Origin: CAYRGC01 sp964601225 | GTDB lineage: Bacteria; Patescibacteriota; Gracilibacteria; Peribacterales; Peribacteraceae | Assembly: GCA_964601225.1 (NCBI GenBank) | Contig: CAZRMM010000001.1 | Coordinates: 124,001-188,000, forward strand | Direction of reading: 5' to 3' | DNA: 64,000 bases | Shown: piece after piece, positions 24,569 to 33,895 of the stretch | How the letters are laid out: each line of letters opens with the position of its first letter | Position numbering within the stretch: the first letter of the stretch is position 1 | Notes under the pieces: model-generated | Databases searched by the model: none | What the model was told of the DNA's origin: nothing | Seen by the model: only the letters and a program-made list of their open reading frames with translations | Program-made: the position numbers and the translations under genes

Positions 24569-24949
24569 ATGACGCATAACCATTCGCACGGCGATCTCCT
24601 CGGAGAACTCGCTTCTGAACTCCGCCCCGTCCTCGACTCCTCGGAACAGGGAATCTACGTGTACTTCGACGACGACCACAAATTCTGCAACGGGAAGTTC
24701 GCGTCCCTGCTCGGGTACGGTTCCGCGGAGGAATGGGCGAAGACGAAGGGATCGTTCCCTTCTTTGTTCGTCGATGACGGCAGCCAAGACGCCCTGATCG
24801 GCGCGTACCAGAATGCGATGCAGGACATGGTCGCCTCGACGAACAGGATCACGTGGAAGAAGAAATCCGGCGGCACCGCCGACTCCTCGGTCATCCTCGT
24901 TCCCCTCTCGTTCCGAGGGCACCTGTTCGCCCTGCATTTCGTCGCCTGA
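24569..24949 (+). CDS. Stand-alone PAS-domain protein
   Basis: 126 residues forming a single PAS fold: SSEQGIYVYFDDDHKFCNGKFASLLGYGSAEEW and VASTNRITWKKKSGGTADSSVILVPLSFRGHLFALHFV. A His-rich start (MTHNHSHG) precedes it. There is no kinase, cyclase or DNA-binding output domain, so it may sense or scaffold together with a partner. The ligand is unknown. Confidence 0.7.
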   Translation: MTHNHSHGDLLGELASELRPVLDSSEQGIYVYFDDDHKFCNGKFASLLGYGSAEEWAKTKGSFPSLFVDDGSQDALIGAYQNAMQDMVASTNRITWKKKSGGTADSSVILVPLSFRGHLFALHFVA

Positions 24950-25025
24950 AGCGGAAAGGGGCCGCTTCGCGCCGGAATGGAGGCTTTTCCGAGCGCCCGA
25001 TTTTAGGTACAATGGCAGGGCCTTC

Positions 25026-25100
25026 GCGGGTTTCGTCCAACGTTAGGACACCACCGTTCCACGGTGGAGATACCTGGTTCAATTCCAGTAACCCGCTCCA
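25026..25100 (+). tRNA. tRNA-Gly (UCC), structurally aberrant; candidate cell-wall tRNA
   Basis: Seventy-five bases with acceptor GCGGGTT/AACCCGC, D stem GTCC/GGAC, anticodon stem CCACC/GGTGG, anticodon loop GTTCCAC (UCC), discriminator U and encoded CCA. Odd features are a 7-base D-loop AACGTTA without the conserved G18-G19, C instead of A at position 9, G at position 32, and a C-U mismatch at T-stem pair 49-65. The other three tRNA-Gly genes in the window, including the second UCC isoacceptor at 53067-53141, are canonical. The pattern recalls the staphylococcal tRNA-Gly used for cell-wall bridges. Confidence 0.88.
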
Positions 25101-25112
25101 TACTCATCCCTG

Positions 25113-25442
25113 ATGCGCATCGACGCAGAGGACCAAGTCGGCGATCCGTGGTCGCACCCCGAACCGCATCCTTTGCAGGGACGAGGAACGACCGACGACC
25201 CCTTCCGGCCCGCCGCCTTGGACAAGCATCTCCATGGCATAGCGCAATTGGCCAAGGAAAAGGGCGTGCCGCACTACTGCTTGTTCGAGGAATCGCTGTT
25301 TCGCATCCACCCGGACGGAACGGTGGAATGGGCTCATCGAATGCCTCCCCTGCGCGACAACATCGCGGAGATCATCCAGGCATCGCTACGGGAGTGGCGC
25401 AAACGACTGGAACACTCAACACCATCGCCAACGATCGTTTGA
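25113..25442 (+). CDS. Small soluble protein, unknown function
   Basis: 109 residues, no signal peptide or membrane segment. A Pro/His-rich N-terminus (DPWSHPEPHPLQGRG) precedes a compact part (HLHGIAQLAKEKGVPHYCLFEESLFRIHPDGTVEWAHR). No family recognised. CATACT (25099-25104), which overlaps the last two bases of the tRNA-Gly CCA end, lies 8 bases before the ATG, so the gene may have its own leaderless promoter right after the tRNA. Confidence 0.55.
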   Translation: MRIDAEDQVGDPWSHPEPHPLQGRGTTDDPFRPAALDKHLHGIAQLAKEKGVPHYCLFEESLFRIHPDGTVEWAHRMPPLRDNIAEIIQASLREWRKRLEHSTPSPTIV

Positions 25443-25457
25443 GGAGTCAGACCATTA

Positions 25458-26915
25458 TCACAGCGACCCCAGGTCCAGCTCCTCGTTGATCTCGACCTGG
25501 TTCACAAACTCCTGATCGTGGCTCACGAGGATCATGCCGCCCTCGTACCGGTTGAGCGCCTCCGCGATCACCGGAATATGGCGGAAATTGATGTGGTTCG
25601 TCGGCTCGTCGAGGATGAGGAGCGTGGGGCGTTGCAGCGTGAACCGCGCGAAGCAGAGCAGGCCTTTCTGCCCCTCGGAGAGCGCGCCCGCGGGGATCTG
25701 GAGCTTGTCTGAAGGCAAGAGGAAACGCGCCGCGGTGGCGTAGATCGTTTGCTTGTTCTCCATTTCCATCGCCTCCGCGAGAATCTGGTAGGCGCTCTTC
25801 TCAAGCGGTAGGCCCGAGAAATCCTGGCGGTAGTAGCCGATCTTCACGCCGGGCTCGATCACGGCGCCCTTTTCCTTGCCCGTCGCCATCGCCTCAAGGA
25901 GTGTGGTCTTGCCGATGCCGTTGGGGCCGACGAGACGCACCCGGTGCCGACGAGGAATCGTGAGCTCCACCTTCTTTTTCACCGGTTTGTGGTCCTTCAT
26001 CACCGTCACCGACGTGATCTTCACGAGCGGCTTTTGGAACGGATCGGATTCAATGGTGAATTCGGGCAAGGCCTTGTCCTCGCGACGGACGTCGACCATG
26101 TTCTCCTCCGCTTCGGCCACATCGTCGCGCATCTTGCTCGCGAGCTTTCGCATCTTTCCCCCCTTATGGGAGAAGAAGTTGATCTTATCCTTCTGGTCCT
26201 GGATCTGCTTCTCCATGCGCGCGTTCTGCCGCTGCTCGCGTTCGATCTGCTCCTGGATGCGCTCAAGCACGTCGTAGTAGTCGCCCACGAATTGATCCAC
26301 CTTGTGCAAGTGCGCGTCGAGATAGAGCACCCCGTGCGTGAAGCTGTTGAGGAACGCCGCATCGTGCGAGATGACGATCGCGGTCTTCTCGTACATCACG
26401 AGGAAACCGGTGAGATGGTCGATGCCGTCGCTGTCGAGGTTGTTTGTCGGCTCGTCGAGAAGGAGAATGTCGGGCTCTTGGATGAGGGCGAACGCGAGGA
26501 GAAGCCTCGCCTTCTGGCCGCCGGAGAACGCGCCGATCTTCTTGCCGAGATCGGCCTTGAGGTTCACCGCATCGAGCACCTTGGCGATGTGTTTATCGAT
26601 ATCGTGCTTCTTCTCCTTAAACGCCCCCTCGAAGAACTCTTTTACCGTCTTTTGCAGGTCCGCATGCGGGATCACCTGGCGGGCGATGCCGATCGTAGCG
26701 CCTTTCTTCAGATGGATCTGGCCGTCCGTCGGCTGGAGCTCGCCTGTCATGAGCTTGAAGATCGTGCTCTTGCCGGCGCCGTTCTGCCCCATGATCGTGA
26801 GCTTGGTGTTCTCGCGCACGGAGAAATCGACGCCCTTGAGCACGGGCTTTTCGCGCTGGTGTCCGTAGTAGAAGTCTACGCCGTCGAACCGGAGGAGAAC
26901 GTCGCCGTGGTCCAT
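25458..26915 (-). CDS. ABC-F family ATPase
   Basis: 485 residues with two ATP-binding cassettes and no membrane domain. Cassette 1: Walker A GQNGAGKST, signature FSGGQKAR, Walker B LLLDEPTNNLD. A charged linker follows (ERIQEQIEREQRQNARMEKQ...). Cassette 2: Walker A GPNGIGKTT, signature LSEGQKG, Walker B LILDEPTNHIN, where the usual D-loop Leu-Asp is Ile-Asn. ABC-F proteins act on the ribosome, modulating elongation or giving antibiotic protection; the subgroup cannot be assigned. The start at 26915 is ATG; a possible -10 lies further upstream. Confidence 0.88.
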   Translation of the reverse strand: MDHGDVLLRFDGVDFYYGHQREKPVLKGVDFSVRENTKLTIMGQNGAGKSTIFKLMTGELQPTDGQIHLKKGATIGIARQVIPHADLQKTVKEFFEGAFKEKKHDIDKHIAKVLDAVNLKADLGKKIGAFSGGQKARLLLAFALIQEPDILLLDEPTNNLDSDGIDHLTGFLVMYEKTAIVISHDAAFLNSFTHGVLYLDAHLHKVDQFVGDYYDVLERIQEQIEREQRQNARMEKQIQDQKDKINFFSHKGGKMRKLASKMRDDVAEAEENMVDVRREDKALPEFTIESDPFQKPLVKITSVTVMKDHKPVKKKVELTIPRRHRVRLVGPNGIGKTTLLEAMATGKEKGAVIEPGVKIGYYRQDFSGLPLEKSAYQILAEAMEMENKQTIYATAARFLLPSDKLQIPAGALSEGQKGLLCFARFTLQRPTLLILDEPTNHINFRHIPVIAEALNRYEGGMILVSHDQEFVNQVEINEELDLGSL

Positions 26916-27060
26916 AGAGATCGGGCCGAGCCCGTCGAAAAAGGAAAGACGCGGGATTGTAGGATATTTTCACCGGAAAAGACAGGCCCGACACCGAAGA
27001 GACTCATATTTTCGGCGCGCCCTTCCGCTGCGGTACGATATCGTCGATTCCCCTCTTTCC

Positions 27061-27531
<471 letters not shown>

Positions 27532-27561
27532 GTTTGTTTGTCTAACTTTATAAAGAAAGTA

Positions 27562-30500
27562 TCACATCGAGCAGATTTGATATTCGGTGATTGTGCCACC
27601 GGAATCTATCTTACCGATTCTCCCGCCGTACGACTCTCCGAACCAAACCGCATCACTGCCAAGAGTGAATCCGCTCGGCGACGTGTAATTCCTAGGCAAT
27701 GGGTATTCGATGATCGAACCCGAAGGCGTAATGCGAGCGATGCGAGCGGCATTCACCTCTCCAAACCACACGTTTCCATCCAGACCTCCCACGATGCCGC
27801 TGGGGTAGCTGTCTTGCGTAGGAATGGCATACTCGGTCACCGTGCCCGATGTAGTGATCTTTGCGACAATGTTTCCGACAAGCGCAGTCAACCAAAGATT
27901 TCCATCGGGTCCTCGGGCAAGAAGCCCGGGTATGCGACCCGGCGTGGGCAGGGGGAACCGCTTTGATACACCGCCGGTACTGAGACGAACCACTGCGTTT
28001 GCTCCGCTCTCGGAGAACCACAGATTTCCGTCGGCACCTACGGTAAGACCGTAGGGCTGAGAGAATCCGGAATAACGAGTGATGCCGCCTTTCGGCGTGA
28101 TCTTGCCGACGGAATGAGTTATCTGCTCAGTAAACCACATATTTCCGTCCGGGCCGCGGACAATCACGGTTGGTCCTGTCGAGTGGACGAAAATGGATGT
28201 CAGCGGGAACTCCGTGATGACGCCTTCGGGAGTAATTTTGCCGATCGCACTCCCGACTTGTTCCGTAAACCACATATTCCCGTCTGGTCCCGCAGCAATG
28301 TATCCGGGTGCCGAATTTGGTTTTGGCAAGGGATATGTCCTGACTGTCCCGGAGGGAGAACGTACGCCGATCAGATTCGCCTCTGGCATGGTAAACCAGA
28401 TTTTTCCGGCGACATCGGCGGCGATACCAAGAATATTGCCGTTGCCGTCTTTGCATTTTTCCATGGCCGCCGCCGTCGGAACGGACGAAACGGAGCTCAG
28501 AGCCACGGGAGAAGACGATCGCGACACCGGGGAAATGACGGAGGATCTTGCGGCGGAAGAGAGGGACGAACTCGCTACGGATGCTTTCGCACTGCTCATC
28601 GCGGAGGAGGAGGCTGGTGCAACCACGATGATGGATGTCTTGCACAACTGACCGTATCTCGCGGTACCTTCAAGGCCCATTTGATAGACGATGCTTCGAG
28701 TACCCGTCTGAAGCGGGGCATTCAGTGTTGCCACCACCGTCACGGTGGCTCCGGGAGAAACATCCCCGGGAATCATGAATCTCTGCGTAGTCTTCCCGAA
28801 AATCATATTGTCATTTGGCTCGTTCGACATAAGAAGATCGTGACCCTTCCCCTCCCCCGCCAACCATGTCACGTTGCCCGTATTCGCAAGAACGAAAGTG
28901 GCGGTGAATGTTTTCCCGGCGGTGACGACCGCCTGATCGGTACTGAGAGCGCACAATGAATTGCGCACCGCCGCGGCCGATGATGACGCCTTTGCCGATG
29001 ACGGCTGCGCCGATGAGGCCCGAGCGGAAGAGGGCTGCACGGACGACAATGCCAAGGATGAAGCTTGCATCGACGAAGTTCCCCTCATTGAGGAGACGGA
29101 AATAGCATTTGCCGACGAAATCAGCGATGACACCGCCCCGGCGCCTTCGCATTTCACGGGAATGGCCTGTCCGTAGGGGTCGAAGGATCCTACGGAAGGC
29201 AGGCGGATGTAATTCCAACGGCTACCTGTCTTGTAGGGGGGATGAATTGCCGGATCGCTCGCCGGAATGAGAACGTCGTAGTATGTCCCGTATGCTGCGA
29301 AAGCAATGGAGGGCTCTGTGCGATATCGCGCAAAGAGTTCGTTCAAATTTTTCTCTCCGAGAGGACCCGTCTCGGATTCAACGGGAAGACCGATGCGACA
29401 CCAGACGTCTGGTGACGGCGAATCGCAGGTCGTCGAACATGTAGCATCGACGCAAGGCGCATGCGCCCCCTGTGCGAAACTGAGATAGCACGACGCGCAC
29501 TCTGTACCGATCGAACGCACGCAGTTATTTATGCACGCCGCCGTGGCCGTATCCGCCATTGAATAGTAGTACACATTCCGAGCGGAATCATTGATACAGT
29601 TCGTGATGCACTGACTATTGACCGAAAACGGACAAGATGCCCGACAGTCGGTCCCTCCACCTCCTTCGAGTGTCAGATCGTGCTCCTGGAAAAAGACCGG
29701 GTTGCGGAGTGTCGTCGAAGCCTGGCACGCGCAGTAGCTGGATCCCAACTCGCATGCCGGCTGACCGTTCTTATTGTTCCCGCAACAGATACCGAAGTTT
29801 TCCGGGGAATCCGGCATGTAGCACACCCGTGAATAGGAATGATTGTCATAGTTGGGCGGGAAAGGAGCACATGTATAGCACTGACCCTTTCCGCCCGCGC
29901 AGTTTTGATAATTGAAAGATCCGTACAGAATCGTCTGGTTCGATCCGCACTTATTGGCGCCGAGACCCAAACCGTCACAGTACGGGAACGCCGTCGGACA
30001 GGTCGAACCGCCCACTGTTCCGCAATCCTTGGCGCACGTCGTTGTCGAAGCGGCGCCAATCCCCTTCTTTTCCGTTGGCCCGCACAGACCGTCCCCGCAT
30101 GTATCGGGAGGCAATGGAACCACGGGCGGAGCATACGAAACCAATGGCACCACGGTCGGCACGCAGGTATTGCAAGCGCGTGCTACTCCCGAACATACCC
30201 CCTTCATACATGTATCACCCGTCGTTGAAGGATCCGCGTCGTCACACGATGTGCCATCAGGCTTCTCGGGATTTGAACAGGTTACCGAACTCGGATCACA
30301 GGAACCGGCATAGTGACATTGGTCCTGCGCCGTGCAGGTCACGGCGCTGCAGGTCAGCGTTCCCTGGCAGTACCCCTGAACGCATTTGTCGTTCTTCGTG
30401 TAGACGCTCCCGTCATCGCACGAGGTGCCGTCGGGTCTCGACGCATAGGTGCACCCCCACTGGTTTATGTTGCAGACGCCGGGGAACTGGCACTGGTCCG

Positions 30501-31617
30501 GTGGAGCGCACTGGTACCCCTGACAGGAGAACGTCCCCTGGCAAACGCCACTCTGACAACGATCGTTCACGGTGCTCGGATATCCATCGTCGCACTTGGT
30601 ACCATCCGGCTTAGGGTTATCGGAGCACTGACCAGTCGACGGGTCGCAGGCCCCGGCAAAATGACAGTCGTCCGCCGGGGTACAAGTCACGTTGCCGCAC
30701 GATGGATCGCCGTAGCAAACTCCATCGGTACAACTGTCGTTGACCGTATTTTGATAGCCGTCATCGCACGGCGTCCCGTTGGGAAGGACGGGATTCGCGC
30801 AGAGTGCCGTCGATGGATCGCATGTCCCGGGCTTATGGCACTGATCTAGCTGATAGCAGACGACATTTTGGCAGGATTTCGTACCGATACACGTGCCCTG
30901 AAGACACTGATCGTTCACGGTATTCATCTCTCCATCGTCGCACTTCGTGCCGTTTGGCGCAGTCGGGTTGGAACAAAGTCCGGTTGCCGCGTCGCATGTT
31001 CCCCCGCGATGACATTGATCAATCGCCGGACATGTGACACCGCTGCATTTGGAAGGACCGCATACGGCCGACGACGAGGAAGATGAAATCGTCGACAACG
31101 GCTTAAAGCATTCGGCCTCGGTGGTATTCGTCATCACCATCCTTCCTCCTACGTTCGTCCATGTCATGCAGACGGTCCAAGGATAAGCGGCCCACGTTAC
31201 GCTGCAATCTACCCAACTCGATTCAAGGCAACTGGCCGCTTTGGCCTGCTCGTATGTTTGGCTTCTGTTACAAAGGGGATTTGGACGATCGAGCACTCCC
31301 GTCTTCCTGCCCCTGCACACAAGAATGTCTCCTGGACTGCATTCCGGAGGCTGAGCACCGGGTTTCACACATTGCGCCATGTATGCAGAGTTCTGATCGA
31401 TCGAAGCAGGGTCCACCGTCGTCGCCACGGAATTCGTGACGGAAGGGTTTTGAGCGCCCGGTTCGTAAAGAGCCAGCGGAATATTGATGACATTTCCCGG
31501 TTGCACAGGAATCCCTTGAGCCTGTCCCCTCCCCCAGACAAAACCCGATGCCGCGCAAAAAGATCCGGCGAACACAAGGGCGACAATCGCGATCGGCCGC
31601 TGGAGCAGCATGCGCAT
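27562..31617 (-). CDS. Giant secreted multi-domain protein: Cys-rich repeats, Ig-like domain, beta-propeller
   Basis: 1351 residues. Order: signal peptide (LLQRPIAIVALVFAGSFCAASG); a Cys-containing region; five Cys-rich repeats of about 58 residues each with the pattern DQCH..G.CDP.TG.CSNP..PDGT.CDDG...T.ND.C..G.C.G; another long Cys-rich part; a Ser/Ala linker (SSARASSAQPSSAKASSS); an NBR1-type Ig-like domain (AGKTFTATFVLANTGNVTWLAGEG...); a second Ser-rich linker; and a C-terminal ~300-residue seven-repeat beta-propeller with GPDGNMWFTE blades, like Vgb/NHL streptogramin-lyase propellers. Vgb-type lyase activity is not implied. It follows the secreted gene 31624-32442 by 6 bases, forming a two-gene operon. 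Probably surface display or adhesion. Confidence 0.85.
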   Translation of the reverse strand: MRMLLQRPIAIVALVFAGSFCAASGFVWGRGQAQGIPVQPGNVINIPLALYEPGAQNPSVTNSVATTVDPASIDQNSAYMAQCVKPGAQPPECSPGDILVCRGRKTGVLDRPNPLCNRSQTYEQAKAASCLESSWVDCSVTWAAYPWTVCMTWTNVGGRMVMTNTTEAECFKPLSTISSSSSSAVCGPSKCSGVTCPAIDQCHRGGTCDAATGLCSNPTAPNGTKCDDGEMNTVNDQCLQGTCIGTKSCQNVVCYQLDQCHKPGTCDPSTALCANPVLPNGTPCDDGYQNTVNDSCTDGVCYGDPSCGNVTCTPADDCHFAGACDPSTGQCSDNPKPDGTKCDDGYPSTVNDRCQSGVCQGTFSCQGYQCAPPDQCQFPGVCNINQWGCTYASRPDGTSCDDGSVYTKNDKCVQGYCQGTLTCSAVTCTAQDQCHYAGSCDPSSVTCSNPEKPDGTSCDDADPSTTGDTCMKGVCSGVARACNTCVPTVVPLVSYAPPVVPLPPDTCGDGLCGPTEKKGIGAASTTTCAKDCGTVGGSTCPTAFPYCDGLGLGANKCGSNQTILYGSFNYQNCAGGKGQCYTCAPFPPNYDNHSYSRVCYMPDSPENFGICCGNNKNGQPACELGSSYCACQASTTLRNPVFFQEHDLTLEGGGGTDCRASCPFSVNSQCITNCINDSARNVYYYSMADTATAACINNCVRSIGTECASCYLSFAQGAHAPCVDATCSTTCDSPSPDVWCRIGLPVESETGPLGEKNLNELFARYRTEPSIAFAAYGTYYDVLIPASDPAIHPPYKTGSRWNYIRLPSVGSFDPYGQAIPVKCEGAGAVSSLISSANAISVSSMRGTSSMQASSLALSSVQPSSARASSAQPSSAKASSSAAAVRNSLCALSTDQAVVTAGKTFTATFVLANTGNVTWLAGEGKGHDLLMSNEPNDNMIFGKTTQRFMIPGDVSPGATVTVVATLNAPLQTGTRSIVYQMGLEGTARYGQLCKTSIIVVAPASSSAMSSAKASVASSSLSSAARSSVISPVSRSSSPVALSSVSSVPTAAAMEKCKDGNGNILGIAADVAGKIWFTMPEANLIGVRSPSGTVRTYPLPKPNSAPGYIAAGPDGNMWFTEQVGSAIGKITPEGVITEFPLTSIFVHSTGPTVIVRGPDGNMWFTEQITHSVGKITPKGGITRYSGFSQPYGLTVGADGNLWFSESGANAVVRLSTGGVSKRFPLPTPGRIPGLLARGPDGNLWLTALVGNIVAKITTSGTVTEYAIPTQDSYPSGIVGGLDGNVWFGEVNAARIARITPSGSIIEYPLPRNYTSPSGFTLGSDAVWFGESYGGRIGKIDSGGTITEYQICSM

Positions 31618-31623
31618 GGCGGG

Positions 31624-32442
31624 TCAGGCGGAAGGATAGAGACAGACCTCGTACCAATGCCCCGCGGGACCGCACCAGAACTTTGCTTCGGGACAGTAAA
31701 CGCCTTTGGAAGGAACCGGTCCGCAGTCGTCGGAGGGCGGCTGCGCGACGGGTTGCTGCGACTCAGGCGTGACCGGTGTCGGAAGAGCCGTGTCCGCTGC
31801 CGGAACCTCTCCATCTTCGGCAATCCCCGACGACGAAGAAGCGACCGCATCCTGCGTAGACTCGGGCTGTTGATCGGGCAGATTTTCCGTCGGAACGTCC
31901 GTTACGTCCGCTGGCGGGGACTCGCCGGGAAACGACGACTGTTCCGGGGGGACAACAATTTGATCGGGAACAGCTTCACTCCAACATCTCCAGCAGGAAC
32001 CGATTTGCCCCGAATCAGTCTGGCACTGCATTGCCCCCTCTGGCGGCAGTATTGCCATGGCGTCCGCCGGACAATCGCCGCCATCGGAGCAGTGATACTC
32101 CGGAGGACATACCACAACATCCGTAGGCTCATCGGGCACGAGTGCGGGCTGCGGCAATGGATCAGGAATGCCGTTCTCTTGCACTGGATCACCCACGTTC
32201 ACATTTTCATTCCACACAGGCGGCACTGTTTCCTGCGGAACTGGATCTTCGACATGGGTAACCTGAAGGAACCATTTCCACCAGGAATCATGCTGTTGTT
32301 CGAGATCGACCGGCTGCTGATTTTTGAGAGCTGGAGATCCGGTGATCGCCGCCGAATATTGTCCGGTCAACGACCCTACTGCAAAACACACCGCCAGAGT
32401 GACTCCGGTAATCGCGAGAGTACGCTTCGAGAAGTACGACAT
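31624..32442 (-). CDS. Secreted Cys/Pro-rich protein with QHDSWW motif
   Basis: 272 residues: an N-terminal signal or anchor (TLAITGVTLAVCFAVGSLTG), then DLEQQHDSWWKWFLQVTHVEDP, a Pro/Val-rich region, and Cys pairs (CPPEYHCSDGGDCPAD, CQTDSGQIGSCWRCW, CGPVPSKGVYCPEAKFWCGPAGHWYEVCLY). The HDSWW element is shared with the C-terminus of the protein at 4803-5828. It is encoded just upstream of the giant propeller protein and probably functions with it at the cell surface. No known family. Confidence 0.7.
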   Translation of the reverse strand: MSYFSKRTLAITGVTLAVCFAVGSLTGQYSAAITGSPALKNQQPVDLEQQHDSWWKWFLQVTHVEDPVPQETVPPVWNENVNVGDPVQENGIPDPLPQPALVPDEPTDVVVCPPEYHCSDGGDCPADAMAILPPEGAMQCQTDSGQIGSCWRCWSEAVPDQIVVPPEQSSFPGESPPADVTDVPTENLPDQQPESTQDAVASSSSGIAEDGEVPAADTALPTPVTPESQQPVAQPPSDDCGPVPSKGVYCPEAKFWCGPAGHWYEVCLYPSA

Positions 32443-32694
32443 GTCCAGTCGGGGTGAAAGGTCGCACCTCAGTGTACGCGCTCGCCAATATCTAAGAACA
32501 ATTTTTGTCTACAACAGCAACGAGAGTTCGCATCTCAGGCGATTCCCCCAGCCCATCGTGGAGAATTGCGGGTTCAGTCACTGGCATGTTCTCTTACGGA
32601 GAAAAGATACTTCCGAGCCTTGACCCAAGAAAAACGGAATTCTCATTCACCGAGAAAGGAGGGGGGAAACCGACAGCCCAGTGACAAATATGAA

Positions 32695-32769
32695 TGGTGG
32701 GTCGGGCGGGGATCGAACCCACGGCCAAAGGCTTAAAAGGCCTCTGCTCTACCACTGAGCTACCGACCC
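32695..32769 (-). tRNA. tRNA-Lys (UUU)
   Basis: Seventy-five bases with acceptor GGGTCGG/CCGACCC, anticodon loop CTTTTAA, discriminator A and encoded CCA. The outermost anticodon-stem pair is G-U. Confidence 0.92.
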
Positions 32770-32830
32770 AAAAGAACTGTGCAAAGTATAGAACATAGCG
32801 CCGCGATCGACAAACCCGTACCCTACCGGC

Positions 32831-33595
32831 GTGATCGATTCCCACTGTCATCTTGCGGCAAAAGAATTCTCTGAGGACGTCGATGGTGTTCTGGGGCGAT
32901 CCCGGGACGCCGGCATAGACCGCATCATTGTGATCGCCGACACTTTGGCCGAAGCGGAGCGCGCAACGACACTGGCGAGCGACCATGAAAATCTCTTTTG
33001 TACCGCGGGCGTACATCCTCATTCCGCAAAGGATTGGGGTGAGAAAAGTGAGTCAAATATTCTATCTATTATTAGTTCGTGTACCAAAGTAGTTGCCATC
33101 GGAGAAATTGGCCTCGATTATCATTACAACTTTTCAGAACCCGATGTGCAGAGAATCGTCTTCCGTCATCAGCTTGAGCTTTCGAAGAAACTGCTGCTGC
33201 CTTGCGTCGTGCATTGTCGGGAAGCGGTGAGCGACGTTCGATCGATCGTCGAGCAGACGGAACCCATCCGAATTGTTCTCCACTGCTGCACGGAGAAATA
33301 CGATGATGTCGAATGGTTCTTGAAGCGCGGTGATTACCTCTCCTTCACCGGCATGGTGACGTACAAGAACGCCGAAGTGATCCGGGACACGGTGAAACGG
33401 ACGCCGATCGAGCGGATGATGATCGAAACCGACGCGCCGTACCTCGCCCCGGTCCCCTACCGGGGCAAACGGAACGAGCCGGCATATGTCGTAGAGGTCG
33501 CGAAGGCGATCGCCGCAATCAAGGGACTGAACTACGAAGACGTAGACCGCATCACGACCCAAAACGCGGTGGAGTTTTTCCAATTGCCGACCTAA
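32831..33595 (+). CDS. tatD: TatD-family metal-dependent DNase
   Basis: 254 residues, TIM-barrel amidohydrolase superfamily. Metal ligands are visible: MIDSHCHL (HxH), GEIGLDYH (Glu), a His in CVVHCREA, a later His in IVLHCCTEK, and METDAPYLAPVP-type ETDAPYLAP (Asp). TatD proteins are 3'-5' exonucleases acting on DNA in repair. The start is GTG; TACCCT (32819-32824) lies exactly 6 bases before it. The middle part (33040-33180) is locally AT-richer than the rest. Confidence 0.9.
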   Translation: MIDSHCHLAAKEFSEDVDGVLGRSRDAGIDRIIVIADTLAEAERATTLASDHENLFCTAGVHPHSAKDWGEKSESNILSIISSCTKVVAIGEIGLDYHYNFSEPDVQRIVFRHQLELSKKLLLPCVVHCREAVSDVRSIVEQTEPIRIVLHCCTEKYDDVEWFLKRGDYLSFTGMVTYKNAEVIRDTVKRTPIERMMIETDAPYLAPVPYRGKRNEPAYVVEVAKAIAAIKGLNYEDVDRITTQNAVEFFQLPT

Positions 33596-33619
33596 ACGCC
33601 ACGCCCAAGAGAAGCAGCG

Positions 33620-33639
33620 TGCGCTCGTAGCTCAACTGG
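33620..33639 (+). repeat. Partial tRNA-Arg 5' duplicate
   Basis: Twenty bases identical to 33714-33733, the 5' end of tRNA-Arg(CCG) plus one base. It is followed directly by a 7-base-pair GC hairpin (33644-33650 with 33655-33661, loop TTTA). It may be a truncated tRNA copy or an att-like remnant. Confidence 0.65.
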
Positions 33640-33714
33640 CCCGGCGCGCGTTTACGCGCGCGTGATAGACAAACTTCATACGATCCACGATGATAGGCAA
33701 GCAGGAGAAAACAT

Positions 33715-33791
33715 GCGCTCGTAGCTCAACTGGATAGAGTATCGGCCTCCGAAGCCGAGGGTTGTGGGTTCAAATCCCGCCGAGCGCACCA
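33715..33791 (+). tRNA. tRNA-Arg (CCG)
   Basis: Seventy-seven bases, acceptor GCGCTCG/CGAGCGC, anticodon loop CTCCGAA, discriminator A, encoded CCA. Its 5' 19 bases are duplicated upstream at 33620-33639. Confidence 0.92.
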
Positions 33792-33895
33792 TTCGGCTTC
33801 GTCTGCGGACTTCGCCGTAATGATTAGTTTCAGGACTGCAAAAGATGCCACGGCGGAGTGGAACGAAGCCGGACAGTTCGATGCCGCGCGTTTTT
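33792..33895. repeat. Inverted repeat downstream of tRNA-Arg
   Basis: CGGCTTCGT near 33794-33802 is complementary to ACGAAGCCG near 33863-33871, with inner TCGCCGT/ACGGCG arms. It may form a hairpin between the tRNA and the convergent small gene. No gene is visible in this stretch. Confidence 0.45.

Noticed and set aside
30301..31100. DNA-level tandem repeats in the giant surface gene as a mobile or minisatellite element
   Set aside because: The repetition is at protein level with diverged DNA, explained by the Cys-rich repeat domains.
32443..32694. Riboswitch or promoter in the gap before the secreted-protein operon
   Set aside because: Some -10-like words occur, but no -35/-10 pair with normal spacing and no recognisable aptamer.
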